Notes under the pieces: generated by a model
What the model saw: the letters and a program-made list of their open reading frames with translations, nothing else
Databases searched by the model: none
Told to the model about the DNA's origin: nothing
Source of the DNA: Maricaulaceae bacterium EIL42A08
Lineage (GTDB): Bacteria > Pseudomonadota > Alphaproteobacteria > Caulobacterales > Maricaulaceae
Direction of reading: 5' to 3'
Length of the DNA: 64,000 bases
Assembly (NCBI GenBank): GCA_024178355.1
Contig: JAMZNZ010000003.1
Coordinates: forward strand, 328,527 to 392,526
In this document: positions 8,059 to 16,885 of the stretch, in pieces
Numbering within the stretch: position 1 is the first letter of the stretch
Layout: every line of letters begins with the position of its first letter
Translations under genes and position numbers: made by a program

Positions 8059-8795
8059 ACGGTTTGATCGCGGTCTATCGCCGGGAGCTTGCGGCCTATT
8101 TCCAGACCCCGCTTGCCTGGGTGTTTCTGGCGGTGTTTGCCTTTGCTGCACCCAGCTTTGCCTGGCGCGCCGGGCGCTTTTTTGACACCGGGCGGGCCGA
8201 CCTTGCGCCCCTGTTTGATTTCCTGCCCTGGCTGCTGCTGGTTTTGATGCCGGCGCTGGCCATGCGCGCCTGGGCGGAGGAGCGTGATCGCGGGACGCTG
8301 GAGATGCTGCTGGCGAGCCCGATCCCGCTTTGGGCGGCCGCGCTTGGAAAATTCCTGTCGGCCTGGACGATCGCCGGGCTGGCGCTGGTGCTGACCTTCC
8401 CCATGTGGATTGCAGTCAATTATCTTGGCTCACCCGACAACGCGGCCACCGCGACCGCCTATATCGGCGCGCTCTTGCTGGCCGGCGGCTATCTGGCCGT
8501 CGGTCAGGCGCTATCGGCTTCAACGGGCAATCAGGTGGTGGCCTTTGTCCTGGGCGCTGCAGCTTGTGTGCTCGTCACCGCCGCCGGCTTGCCCATGGTG
8601 GTTGATGTCCTGTCTGACGCCGTGCCCGGCGCGGCCGTAGAGGCGGTGGCCGAGCTATCCGCGCTCGCCCGCTTTGACTCGCTTCGGCGGGGTGTCGTCA
8701 GCCTGTCTGACCTTGGCTATTTTCTGTCCCTGATGGGGCTGGGGCTGGGGGCGGCCATCCTGCTTATTGATGCCCGGCGGGGAGTGGGTCGATGA
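8055..8795 (+). CDS. ABC-2 type permease, GldF-like
   Basis: A 246-residue integral membrane protein with about six hydrophobic segments. The region AMRAWAEERDRGTLEMLLASP is the typical cytoplasmic coupling helix of ABC-2 permeases of the NosY/GldF group, and the N-terminus VYRRELAAYFQTPLAW is the family's usual start. GTG start overlapping the ATPase stop; its own stop overlaps the start of the GldG-like gene. It would form the membrane channel with the preceding ATPase. Confidence 0.85.
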   Translation: MNGLIAVYRRELAAYFQTPLAWVFLAVFAFAAPSFAWRAGRFFDTGRADLAPLFDFLPWLLLVLMPALAMRAWAEERDRGTLEMLLASPIPLWAAALGKFLSAWTIAGLALVLTFPMWIAVNYLGSPDNAATATAYIGALLLAGGYLAVGQALSASTGNQVVAFVLGAAACVLVTAAGLPMVVDVLSDAVPGAAVEAVAELSALARFDSLRRGVVSLSDLGYFLSLMGLGLGAAILLIDARRGVGR

Positions 8796-10636
8796 GCCGG
8801 AGCGTCTATCTCGTCGTCATGCTCGCCGCACTGCTGGCTGGCTTTGTGGGGTTGAACTGGACGCTGCGCAGCCATGGTGAAGGCGTGCGCGTCGACCTGA
8901 CCGAGCGCGGCCTCTACCAGCTATCGCCCGGGGCGCGCGATGTCCTGTCCCGTCTTGATGAGCCGGTCCAGCTCGACTTCTACTTTTCCCGGCGTGAAGC
9001 GGCGCAATACCCGGCGATCCGTGCCTATGGGGCTCGGGTCCGAGAAATGCTACGCAGTGTTGCGGCTGAGGCTGGCGGCGGTATCCGCTTCAGCGAGATT
9101 GATCCCGATCCGTTTTCACCCGCTGAAGACGTGGCCATAGCTTCGGGGCTTCAGGCAATCCCCACGGATGATGGCGGCCAGATTTTCTTCGGTCTGATCG
9201 GGCGCAACAGCGTGGATGAGAGCCGGGTGATCACCCTGTTTGATCCCAATGCCGAGGCGCGCCTGGAATATGAAATCATCCGTGCCATTGCCGAGCTTGA
9301 GCGGTCGCGAACGCCCCATATCGCGATCATTTCCGACCTGCCGTTTGCCCCGGACTTTGACGGGATCAGTGCCAATCCAATCATCAATGAGCTGGCGCGG
9401 ACCTATCAGGTGAGCTGGCTGGAGCGCGACTTTGAAACAATCCCGGCCGATGCCGATGCGCTCTTCTTGTTCCATCCATCGCCTTTAAGCGAGGCCCAAA
9501 GCTATGCCGTAGATCAGTTCGCACTGACCCGGGGCCGGGTGCTGGCGCTGGTAGACCCCATGGCCCATGTGGCGCTCAAACCCGGTCCTGATGGCCTGCC
9601 ACCGATCAACGCCGAACGGGCTTCCAGCCTGGGTGCGCTCTTTTCTGCCTGGGGGGTGGGCTATGACCTCAACACTGTGGCGATGGATGCTGAGGCTGGC
9701 TTGCCGGTTCAGATTGTCGAAGCCGGGCGCACGCGCATGCGCGCCTATCCGCTGTGGTTCACCGTCCAGCCTGCGGGCATGAATACTGAGCTGCCGGCCA
9801 CACTGTCGTTGTCGCTCGGCGTCAATCTGGGCAGCCCGGGGGAGGTGGTCCCGCTTGAAGGCGCTGAAACGCGCTTCAGCCCGCTCCTGATGACGACAGC
9901 GGCGGCCGGGCGCACCGACGCAGACATTGCAGCGGGCTCGCCGCCACCAGAAGCGCTGTTGCGTGATTTCGCTCCGGCTGAGGATGCGCCGCTCGTACTG
10001 GCCGCCCAGGTGTCTGGCGTGTTCCAGACCGCTTTCCCATCTGGTCCACCGGAGGCCGCGAGGGCAAACCCTGTTGATCATGTGGAACAGTCACAAGGGC
10101 CTGGTGAGATCATCGTGATCGCTGATGCGGACCTGCTAGACCCAGCCTTTTATCTCAGCGCTGATGGCGTCGGGGGCGAACAGCTTGCCGCTGATAACCC
10201 GACCCTGATCCTGAACCTTGCTGACCGCCTTGCTGGTGATCCAGCGCTGGTGGGCCTGCGCTCGCGGGCCGGGTCGATGCGTCCGATGGAGCGGGTAGAG
10301 GCGCTGCGCTCTGATGCTGAAGCGCGCTATCGCAGCTTGCAGGAAGACCTTGAAGCGGAGCTTTTTGAGGCCGAGACACGCCTTGCCACCTTGAATGCAG
10401 CCGGACGAGCCAGCGCGCTCGGAGGGGCAGGCGCCGACGATCAGGCCGAGGCTGCCATGTTGCGAGCGCGCATTCTTGATGCCCGGGCGCGCCTGCGCGA
10501 GATCGAGCGCGGCTTCCGGGTTGAGATTGATGCTCTGGAGGGTCGATTGATGGCGTGGACCATCTGGTTCCCGCCGCTTCTGGTGATAGGGCTGGCTGGC
10601 ATCATGGTCCTGTCTCGACGGAGGGCGCGCTCATGA
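8792..10636 (+). CDS. GldG-family ABC transporter auxiliary protein
   Basis: A 614-residue protein with an N-terminal membrane anchor (about residues 5-25), a long extracytoplasmic region and a C-terminal anchor (WFPPLLVIGLAGIMVL) ending in RRRARS. The opening RVDLTERGLYQLSPGARDVL followed by LDEPVQLDFYFS is the conserved start of the GldG/ABC-type auxiliary domain, and an ALVDPMAH segment marks the ABC_transp_aux core. A charged alanine/glutamate-rich stretch (about residues 510-590) is probably coiled coil. It is thought to pair with the permease in the periplasm. Overlaps both neighbours by four bases. Confidence 0.85.
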   Translation: MSRSVYLVVMLAALLAGFVGLNWTLRSHGEGVRVDLTERGLYQLSPGARDVLSRLDEPVQLDFYFSRREAAQYPAIRAYGARVREMLRSVAAEAGGGIRFSEIDPDPFSPAEDVAIASGLQAIPTDDGGQIFFGLIGRNSVDESRVITLFDPNAEARLEYEIIRAIAELERSRTPHIAIISDLPFAPDFDGISANPIINELARTYQVSWLERDFETIPADADALFLFHPSPLSEAQSYAVDQFALTRGRVLALVDPMAHVALKPGPDGLPPINAERASSLGALFSAWGVGYDLNTVAMDAEAGLPVQIVEAGRTRMRAYPLWFTVQPAGMNTELPATLSLSLGVNLGSPGEVVPLEGAETRFSPLLMTTAAAGRTDADIAAGSPPPEALLRDFAPAEDAPLVLAAQVSGVFQTAFPSGPPEAARANPVDHVEQSQGPGEIIVIADADLLDPAFYLSADGVGGEQLAADNPTLILNLADRLAGDPALVGLRSRAGSMRPMERVEALRSDAEARYRSLQEDLEAELFEAETRLATLNAAGRASALGGAGADDQAEAAMLRARILDARARLREIERGFRVEIDALEGRLMAWTIWFPPLLVIGLAGIMVLSRRRARS

Positions 10637-11652
10637 GTCTGTCACGGCGTCGTCTGCGACACGCGCTTTTTGCTTCGGCTGGAGCGGTGATGGTATTGGC
10701 CATGGGCGCAACAACGATCGTCATGGATGCGCGCCGGGCCAGTCCGCCAGACGTTTCTGGCCCGGTCTTGCCTGGCTGGATTGACGGAGCGAGCTCAGCT
10801 ACGGCGATCGAGATCATCAGCGCCGATACTCAGATCCGCATGGAGCGCGGGGACGAGGGCTGGGTCATGCCCTCGCGCGGAGGCTATGCGGTTCGCGCCG
10901 AGCGTATCGCGGCTCTGGATGCCGCACTGAGCATGCTCCGATTTGAACGCGCCATGACGCGCGATCAATCGAAGTTTGATCGGGTGGGTTTAGGCGATCC
11001 GCTCGAAGGGGGATCTGGCACGCGCGTGATCATCCTCGATAGCGCTGGCGAGCGGCTGGCCGATCTGGTGGCCGGCAATACTCAGAATGACGGCGATGGC
11101 CTTTACTTGAGGCCAGCTGACCGGGCGCGGGCTTTTGCTGCCAGCGGTGAATTGCCGGTGCTAGCCGATCCTGGCGTCTGGCTGGGCCTCGATTTCTGGG
11201 CGTTTGAAGCAACCGCCATTGCGCGAGCCCGTGTCGAGCCGGAAACCGGGCCTGCCTATTTTGTTCAGCGCGCTGGCCTGTCGCAACGCAATTACGAGCT
11301 TCTGGAACCGTCGCGCTACCGCCTGATCACCGGCGGAGCGGCCAATGGCGTCGCGACGGCGGGGGCTCGCCTGCGGTTTCGCGATGTGCGGCCGGTTGAG
11401 AGCCTTGAGGGCAGCTTTGTCGCCCGCCACGCTGGCTCCACCTTCTCAGGGCTCGCCTACCGTTTCGACTTTATTGCCGAGGGTGAGGCGCGCTGGGCGG
11501 TGATTACGGTGGAAGCGCTGAGTGATGATGCCCGGCCGCGGGCTGATCGCCTCAGCGCCATTGTTGACGGCTGGGCCTATCAGGTCAGCGATGACGCCTA
11601 TGAGCGTTTAACCCGCCCGCTTGACCAGATGGCTGAGCTGACTGCGCCCTAA
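10633..11652 (+). CDS. DUF4340 domain-containing membrane-anchored protein
   Basis: A 339-residue protein, last gene of the Gld-type operon. A single N-terminal membrane segment (about residues 12-30) is followed by a soluble periplasmic region. The pattern AIEIISADTQIRMERGDEGWVMP, VRAERIAALDAALSML and a second repeat-like half fit the DUF4340 family that accompanies GldG-type ABC systems. Start ATG at 10633 overlaps the previous stop in ATGA; an in-frame extension to 10555 lies inside the GldG-like gene and is ignored. Function in transport is unknown. Confidence 0.8.
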   Translation: MSLSRRRLRHALFASAGAVMVLAMGATTIVMDARRASPPDVSGPVLPGWIDGASSATAIEIISADTQIRMERGDEGWVMPSRGGYAVRAERIAALDAALSMLRFERAMTRDQSKFDRVGLGDPLEGGSGTRVIILDSAGERLADLVAGNTQNDGDGLYLRPADRARAFAASGELPVLADPGVWLGLDFWAFEATAIARARVEPETGPAYFVQRAGLSQRNYELLEPSRYRLITGGAANGVATAGARLRFRDVRPVESLEGSFVARHAGSTFSGLAYRFDFIAEGEARWAVITVEALSDDARPRADRLSAIVDGWAYQVSDDAYERLTRPLDQMAELTAP

Positions 11653-11668
11653 GCCCGTTTGACTATGC

Positions 11669-12397
11669 CTACTCGACGCGTGCTGCGGCGAGGATCACAC
11701 CGCCTGGACCATCTTGCACCAGGATCGCAGAGGCGAGCTCGCTGTCCGGCGCATCAAGATCCAGCACGAGAGCGCCGCCCGACCACTCACCGGCAAGCTC
11801 AAGGGAGCGAACCATGTTGAAGTGGCTGACTTCGCGGCCCGCATTGGGGCCTTCGCTTGGGGTCACGGTTTCCCGGCCTGGGTGGTAGGCGACCGCCCAG
11901 ATCTGAGCGGGTGTCTCACGGGGCTCGCCAATGAGGCGGACCTCAATGCGATCGTCCACGCGCTCGGCGCTTAGCAAGGCGGGCAGGGGTGCCATTGCGT
12001 CGACCGCAGCCGAAATCGTCTCTTCGCTGAAGCGCAGCTTTTCTGGCGACCCGTTGATGACGAAGTGGGGGGTATAGACCCGGCGCGCCTGACCCGCATC
12101 CACATAGGCTTGCTGGCGAGCGGTGAATTCAGGCCGGGCAAAAGTATCTTCCCAGCCATAAACGTCCCAATACTCAACGCCATAAGCCAGTGCGAGCAGG
12201 GTGTCGTCCTGGGTGGCCATGACCTGAAGGTGGGCGTTGGCCCCGGGGCACATGGGGCAGCCCTGACTGGTAAACAGCTCCACCACACGCACGCCCTCGT
12301 TGGGGCTTGGTGTTGCCGAAGCTGTCTCGGGCTCGGCCGTGGCTTGCGCTGAAGACGCAGCAAACGCGGCGAGCAGAATTTTGAACGCGATCATCAT
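11669..12397 (-). CDS. DUF1223 domain-containing exported protein
   Basis: A 242-residue protein with an N-terminal signal sequence (FKILLAAFAASSAQA). Then comes VVELFTSQGCPMCPGANAHL, the thioredoxin-like start of DUF1223 proteins with a CPMC redox-type motif. YGVEYWDVYGWEDTFARPEF and YTPHFVINGS are other family hallmarks. The fold is thioredoxin-like, but the partner and reaction are unknown. It converges on the end of the ABC operon with only 16 bases between stops. Either of two adjacent ATG codons may start it. Confidence 0.88.
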   Translation of the reverse strand: MMIAFKILLAAFAASSAQATAEPETASATPSPNEGVRVVELFTSQGCPMCPGANAHLQVMATQDDTLLALAYGVEYWDVYGWEDTFARPEFTARQQAYVDAGQARRVYTPHFVINGSPEKLRFSEETISAAVDAMAPLPALLSAERVDDRIEVRLIGEPRETPAQIWAVAYHPGRETVTPSEGPNAGREVSHFNMVRSLELAGEWSGGALVLDLDAPDSELASAILVQDGPGGVILAAARVE

Positions 12398-12535
12398 GCC
12401 GACAGGTGTAGCCCAGACCGCGCCCGCTTTGAAATCACACCCTTGTTATGGCGAATGTTATGGCAAAGCCTGAGTAAATTCAGCCTGTGTTCAGGGACGC
12501 TCAAGAACGCTGCAGCACAAAAGCTGATCCTTGGA

Positions 12536-13207
12536 TCAGTCAGATTTCATTTTGTTTGCAATCGCTTCGCCGGTGCTGGCGTCGGTGGCGTGCTTCATCG
12601 TGAGGGGCAGGTTTAAGAGCAGGAAGACGAAGAAGAGCGGGTAGGTCGCCCAGAAGCGGAAATTGACCCAGAAGCTCTCCGTCCACCCCAGCCCGTCAAA
12701 CAGGCGCACGCTTTCAGGCAGGTTCTGGTCGGTGATGTGGCGCCACAGCACCTCATTCATGATCGCCAGGAGCGCAAAGAATAGCGCCCAGCGAATGCCG
12801 AGGATGAACCAGGCCCGTTCCGGCATCTCGAAGATGGAGCCGAACAGCGCTTTCCAGACGTTAAACCCGAAGGCAAAGCAGCCCAGAATCATGAATGTAA
12901 AGAGCAGGTTGATGATGGTCGGCTTGATGTAGATGAAGATAGGATCTTGTAAGTAAAGCGTCATCCCGCCGAAGAAGGTCACGATTACGAAGGTCACCAC
13001 CAGCATGGGCGGGAAGCGCTTCTGGCTGAACCAGGCATAGCCCAGCGCCAGCGCCGTTGCGGCCATGAACAGGCCGGTTGCCCAGTAGATCGCACCGTCC
13101 TCGACGATGCGGCGACCCACATTATAGGCGATCATGAACACCGCCGCCGGGCCGACATCGACCATGAGCTTGGAAAACTGACCGGCGGAGTTCTTTGATT
13201 CAGACAT
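12536..13207 (-). CDS. yciB: inner membrane-spanning protein YciB (septation protein A)
   Basis: A 223-residue integral membrane protein with five to six hydrophobic helices. The sequence DVGPAAVFMIAYN near the start, DPIFIYIKPTIINLLF in the middle and GWTESFWVNFRFWATYPLFF near the end are characteristic of the YciB/IspZ family. The protein was linked to septation in Shigella and to cell-envelope synthesis in E. coli. The start MSESKNSAG at 13207 is used because the upstream codons add a non-conserved tail. No operon partner. Confidence 0.9.
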   Translation of the reverse strand: MSESKNSAGQFSKLMVDVGPAAVFMIAYNVGRRIVEDGAIYWATGLFMAATALALGYAWFSQKRFPPMLVVTFVIVTFFGGMTLYLQDPIFIYIKPTIINLLFTFMILGCFAFGFNVWKALFGSIFEMPERAWFILGIRWALFFALLAIMNEVLWRHITDQNLPESVRLFDGLGWTESFWVNFRFWATYPLFFVFLLLNLPLTMKHATDASTGEAIANKMKSD

Positions 13208-13280
13208 GGGTGATCCCTGTGGCAGCACGCGCGTTGGCTCGGTTATGAGCTAATACGCGCGCGCTGGCCAGCTGGATCGA

Positions 13281-13889
13281 TCAGCCTTCGCCTTCGCGGT
13301 CAGCAGCCGACGAAACCCGGTCAACGAAGATCGGGCCGAAATGGATGGTCTGGCGGCCATAGGCCATGTTTGCACCAAAGACGACGTCATCAGCGGCAAA
13401 ATCGGCCTCGGCAATACCGCGTACGGTGTAGTACTGGCCTTCTTCGGTGGGGCGAATATTCTCGCTGAAGATATTGTCGTAGGGCTCGCTGGTGCGCACG
13501 ATCTGCAGGTCCAGATTGCCGGTATCGAGCCCGCGGATGGCGCGTTCGGCCCGCACCCAGACACGCAGCTCAACCTCATCGCCCGCATTGATGTCGCGGA
13601 TCAGCGGTACGGTCACGCGCGAGCGCCAGGCTTCGTCATTGGCGCGGCGAACGCGCACTTCCAGAACCGCACCGCCAGGAGCCTGGTCGGACTCCACAAT
13701 GTCACGGCTCATGCCGCCACCTTCCAGGTCCCAGCGCACGGTTGTGCGGCTGTTGAGCGGTTGAGTTGCGGCGGCCACGGTGGCGCTGGTCTCAGCCTTG
13801 CTGGCTTCGGCAAAGCCTGGCGTAGTGCCCATAACGGCCACGGCACAGGCCGCAATTGCGGTGCTCATCGAGAAACGCAGGGTTTTCAT
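13281..13889 (-). CDS. exported protein of unknown function, beta-sandwich-like
   Basis: A 202-residue protein with a signal peptide ending near GFAEA (residues 24-28). The mature part alternates short polar and hydrophobic strands (TTVRWDLEGG, AVLEVRVRRAN, DEVELRVWVRAER, QYYTVRGIAEAD, QTIHFGPIFVDRV). That pattern, with the AGDEVELRVWVRAE segment, is typical of galactose-binding or carbohydrate-binding-module folds. This is a fold guess from the strand pattern, not a family match. It is monocistronic and lies downstream of a divergent repeat-containing gap. Confidence 0.65.
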   Translation of the reverse strand: MKTLRFSMSTAIAACAVAVMGTTPGFAEASKAETSATVAAATQPLNSRTTVRWDLEGGGMSRDIVESDQAPGGAVLEVRVRRANDEAWRSRVTVPLIRDINAGDEVELRVWVRAERAIRGLDTGNLDLQIVRTSEPYDNIFSENIRPTEEGQYYTVRGIAEADFAADDVVFGANMAYGRQTIHFGPIFVDRVSSAADREGEG

Positions 13890-14195
13890 GGTGTTATCCT
13901 CCCCCGGATCAGATCGGGCTTGACGTGTTTTGTCTCATTGCATCGAGGCGCGTTGGCCATCGTTGTCATATAATCAAATAGAAATATGGCTGAAAAGCGG
14001 GCGCGCTGCCGCAGGGAACGGTGGGGCAACATCAGGCCGGTGGAACTGAAGCGCAATCGTGAGATCAAGAGGCGTTACCGTTTTCGTCATCCTGAATTTA
14101 ATTCAGGACCCAGTTGCAACACCAGCGGGGCTGGGTCCCGGATCAAGTCCGGGATGACGGGGTATAGAGTCGTTTCTCGCTCAGTGGCGCAAGGC
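13890..14195. other. gene-free gap with repeat
   Basis: This 306-base gap lies between ftsY and the exported protein gene. It has no convincing reading frame. Its notable content is the palindromic repeat at 14085-14159; the section 13950-14080 is relatively AT-rich, with no recognised promoter. Confidence 0.5.
14085..14159. repeat. REP-like palindromic repeat
   Basis: A 75-base palindrome. CGTCATCCTGAATTTAATTC, then AGGACCCAG, mirrors CTGGGTCCCGG, then ATCAAGTCCGGGATGACG. This belongs to the common alphaproteobacterial intergenic repeat whose ends read CGTCATCC and GGATGACG. It sits just past the ftsY stop, so it may also end transcription or protect the transcript. A related element lies at about 59228-59335. 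Confidence 0.75.
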
Positions 14196-15509
14196 TTAAT
14201 CCTCAAGCCCCGCCAGCGCCCTTGCGAAGGCGCGCGCGTCAAAGGCGGTGAGATCCGCTTCGCCTTCGCCGATCCCGATGAAGTGGATGGGCAGTTTGAA
14301 CTTTTCGGCCACCTGCACCAGTGCGCCGCCTTTTGCGGTACCATCCAGCTTGGTCATGATGACGCCGGTCACGTTGGCTGCTTCCATGAAGGCTTCGGCC
14401 TGGGACAGGGCGTTGGAGCCCACGGTTCCATCGAGCACCAGGATGACGTGATGGGGCGCGGTGTCGTCGATTTTGCGGATGACGCGGACGATCTTGCGAA
14501 GCTCGTCCATCAGCTCGGTCTTGTTCTGAAGCCGCCCGGCGGTGTCGAACAGCACCGCATCAGCGCCGGTCTCGCTGGCCTGCTGAACCGCGTCAAAAGC
14601 AAGCCCGGCGGCGTCTGATCCGATGGGGCGTGACAGGAAGGTGGCCCCGGCACGTTTGGACCAGACCTCCAGCTGCTCCACTGCCGCCGCGCGGAAGGTA
14701 TCACCGGCCGCCGTGACAACATTGGCACCTTCACGGGTCATCTTCACCGCGATCTTGCCGAGCGTGGTGGTCTTGCCGGAACCGTTGACGCCCACAAACA
14801 GAACGATGCGCGGATTGTCGCCGGACATGTCCAGCGGCTGGGCATAAGGCTCCAGCGTTTCGGCAACCACGTCGGCAAGCGCTTCCTTGATCTCTTCGGG
14901 GGTGATGTCCTTATCAAACTTGTCTTTGGCGAGCCGTGCGGTGACGCGCGCTGCGGTCGCGGCTCCCAGGTCTGCAGCAATCAGCAGGTCTTCCAGTTCC
15001 TCCAGCGCGTCGTTATCGAGCTTGCGTTGGGTGAACACCGCCGAGACGCTGTCAGAAAAGCGCGAGCTGGTCTTTTTCAGGCCAGAGGCAATGCGGGCAA
15101 AGAAGCCCTTCTTCTCGCTACCCTCTGATACGCCATCATTGGGCGCGGCATCGGGTTCAGCGTCCGGTTCCGGTTCAGGGTCTGGCACAGGCGCGGCCTC
15201 GATGACCGGCTCAGGTTCGGGAGCGGTGTCAGACGTCACATCCCCCGTTGGTTCTGTCTCTGGTTCTGGCTCAGGCTCTGGCGCAGGTTCAGATGTCGCG
15301 ACGGGCTCAGCGGATGGCGCTTCGTCGACGTCGGTGGGCTCGTCCGCCTCAACGGCCACCTCGTCGTGGCTGTCGTCGAGGGTGTCGTCTGCGACAGTCG
15401 CGTCAGCTTCGACCGCGCCCTCAGTCACGTCCTCAATCAGGGTCTCCGCCTCAGCCTCTTCGGGCTTGTCCTTTTTCTTCTTGCCGAAGCCGAACTTGAA
15501 CCAGCTCAT
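14196..15509 (-). CDS. ftsY: signal recognition particle receptor FtsY
   Basis: A 437-residue SRP-receptor GTPase that docks ribosome-nascent chain complexes at the Sec translocon. It opens with MSWFKFGFGKKKKDK, a basic amphipathic membrane-binding start, followed by a roughly 120-residue Asp/Glu/Pro-rich A domain. The NG domain follows: G1 GVNGSGKTTT near residue 240, DTAGR (G3), TKLDGTAKGG (G4) and the closing GIGEGEADLTAFDARAF. The acidic PEPE-type repeats explain a low-complexity stretch at about 15130-15330. The start overlaps the stop of mtaB in ATGA, so the two form an operon. Confidence 0.97.
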   Translation of the reverse strand: MSWFKFGFGKKKKDKPEEAEAETLIEDVTEGAVEADATVADDTLDDSHDEVAVEADEPTDVDEAPSAEPVATSEPAPEPEPEPETEPTGDVTSDTAPEPEPVIEAAPVPDPEPEPDAEPDAAPNDGVSEGSEKKGFFARIASGLKKTSSRFSDSVSAVFTQRKLDNDALEELEDLLIAADLGAATAARVTARLAKDKFDKDITPEEIKEALADVVAETLEPYAQPLDMSGDNPRIVLFVGVNGSGKTTTLGKIAVKMTREGANVVTAAGDTFRAAAVEQLEVWSKRAGATFLSRPIGSDAAGLAFDAVQQASETGADAVLFDTAGRLQNKTELMDELRKIVRVIRKIDDTAPHHVILVLDGTVGSNALSQAEAFMEAANVTGVIMTKLDGTAKGGALVQVAEKFKLPIHFIGIGEGEADLTAFDARAFARALAGLED

Positions 15510-16831
15510 GACAGCGCCTCCAGCGCTTCTCCGGTCAGGCGGTCGCCATCGATGCCGGTAATCTTGACTTTGATGAAGGCACCTGGGCGTGCCGGGGCGT
15601 TGAGCGAAATGGGTGAGAAGTCATCACCGCGGGCAAAGCCGTTGCGTTCCACGATCGCGGCCATCTCCACGCCAACGCGCGAGGTGAGGTGGCGCTGCAA
15701 CGCTTCAGCCGACTTCTCGCGCAGGCGCGCCGCACGGTCCTTGATCACGGCGCGATCAAGCTGGGGCATGCGCGCTGCTGGCGTGCCGGGGCGCGGCGAG
15801 TAGGGGAAGACGTGGACGTAGGCCAGATCGCACTCGTCCACGAGCTTCAGCGAGTTTTCAAACATCGCTTCGGTCTCGGTCGGGAAGCCGGCGATCAGGT
15901 CTGCGCCAAAGGCCATGTCCGGGCGCACCGATTTTAGCTTTTTAGCCAGCGCAATGGCGTCGCCGCGCAGATGGCGCCGCTTCATGCGCTTCAAGATCAT
16001 GTCATCGCCCGCCTGAAGCGACAGATGCATATAGGGGCAGAGCCGCTCTTCCTCGGCGATGGCACGAAACAGGTCGTCATCGATTTCAATGGCGTCAATT
16101 GACGACAAGCGCAGGCGCGCCAGCTCCGGAACCTGTTTTAAGATCGCGCGTACCAGACGGCCAAGCTTGGGCGTGCCAGGAAGGTCTTCACCCCAGCTGG
16201 TCAGGTCGACGCCGGTCAGCACCACTTCGCTGTGGCCGGTCTCCACAAGACGACGGACCTGCTCCACCACTTCACCTGCGGGCGCTGAGCGGGCATTGCC
16301 GCGGCCATAGGGGATGATGCAGAAGGTGCAGCGGTGATCGCACCCGGTCTGGACCTGAACATAGGCCCGCGCCCGGCCATCCAGCCCGTCCACCAGGTGA
16401 GACGCCACCTCGCGCACCTGCATAATGTCGCCCACTTCCACCCGCTCGCCGCCGGAGACGGTCCTGGTCTGGAAGGTTTCAGCCTTCAGCTTTTCTGCAT
16501 TGCCGATGATGCGCCCGACCTCTGGCATTCTGGCGAATTCATCGGGGTCGATCTGGGCCGCGCACCCGGTGACGATCACTTCGGCGTCGGGGCGCTCGCG
16601 CTTTAGCCGGCGGATCGTCTGGCGCGCCTGGCGCACCGCTTCATTGGTCACCGCACAGGTGTTGATGATCACCGTATCGGTCATGCCGCCCGCCTTGGCG
16701 TGATCGCGCATGACCTCGGACTCCCAGGCGTTCAGCCGGCAGCCAAAGGTGACGATCTCCACGTCGTCACGCTCAGGGGAGCGTTCAGGCGTTTCAGCCT
16801 GCGCTGGGGTGTTTTCCACAGGGGCGGTCAT
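15506..16831 (-). CDS. mtaB: tRNA (t6A37) methylthiotransferase MtaB
   Basis: A 441-residue radical-SAM enzyme that adds a methylthio group to t6A at position 37 of ANN-decoding tRNAs. Seen: the N-terminal methylthiotransferase domain with EIVTFGCRLNAWES, INTCAVTNEA and VTGCAAQIDP cysteines, the radical SAM cluster CDHRCTFCIIPYGRG near residue 165, and a C-terminal TRAM-like domain. The C-R-L-N form of the first motif and the CAVTNEA site favour MtaB over MiaB or RimO. It is co-transcribed with ftsY, a pairing seen in many alphaproteobacteria. Confidence 0.95.
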   Translation of the reverse strand: MTAPVENTPAQAETPERSPERDDVEIVTFGCRLNAWESEVMRDHAKAGGMTDTVIINTCAVTNEAVRQARQTIRRLKRERPDAEVIVTGCAAQIDPDEFARMPEVGRIIGNAEKLKAETFQTRTVSGGERVEVGDIMQVREVASHLVDGLDGRARAYVQVQTGCDHRCTFCIIPYGRGNARSAPAGEVVEQVRRLVETGHSEVVLTGVDLTSWGEDLPGTPKLGRLVRAILKQVPELARLRLSSIDAIEIDDDLFRAIAEEERLCPYMHLSLQAGDDMILKRMKRRHLRGDAIALAKKLKSVRPDMAFGADLIAGFPTETEAMFENSLKLVDECDLAYVHVFPYSPRPGTPAARMPQLDRAVIKDRAARLREKSAEALQRHLTSRVGVEMAAIVERNGFARGDDFSPISLNAPARPGAFIKVKITGIDGDRLTGEALEALS

Positions 16832-16885
16832 GGGCGCGCAAAGTGGGGATGAAGCCGCGTCTGGTCAAGGTTTCTCGCCTGTCGC

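Noticed and set aside
14887-15561. Serine/glycine-rich plus-strand frame opposite ftsY
   Set aside because: Low-complexity repeats mirror the acidic Glu/Pro-rich domain of FtsY.
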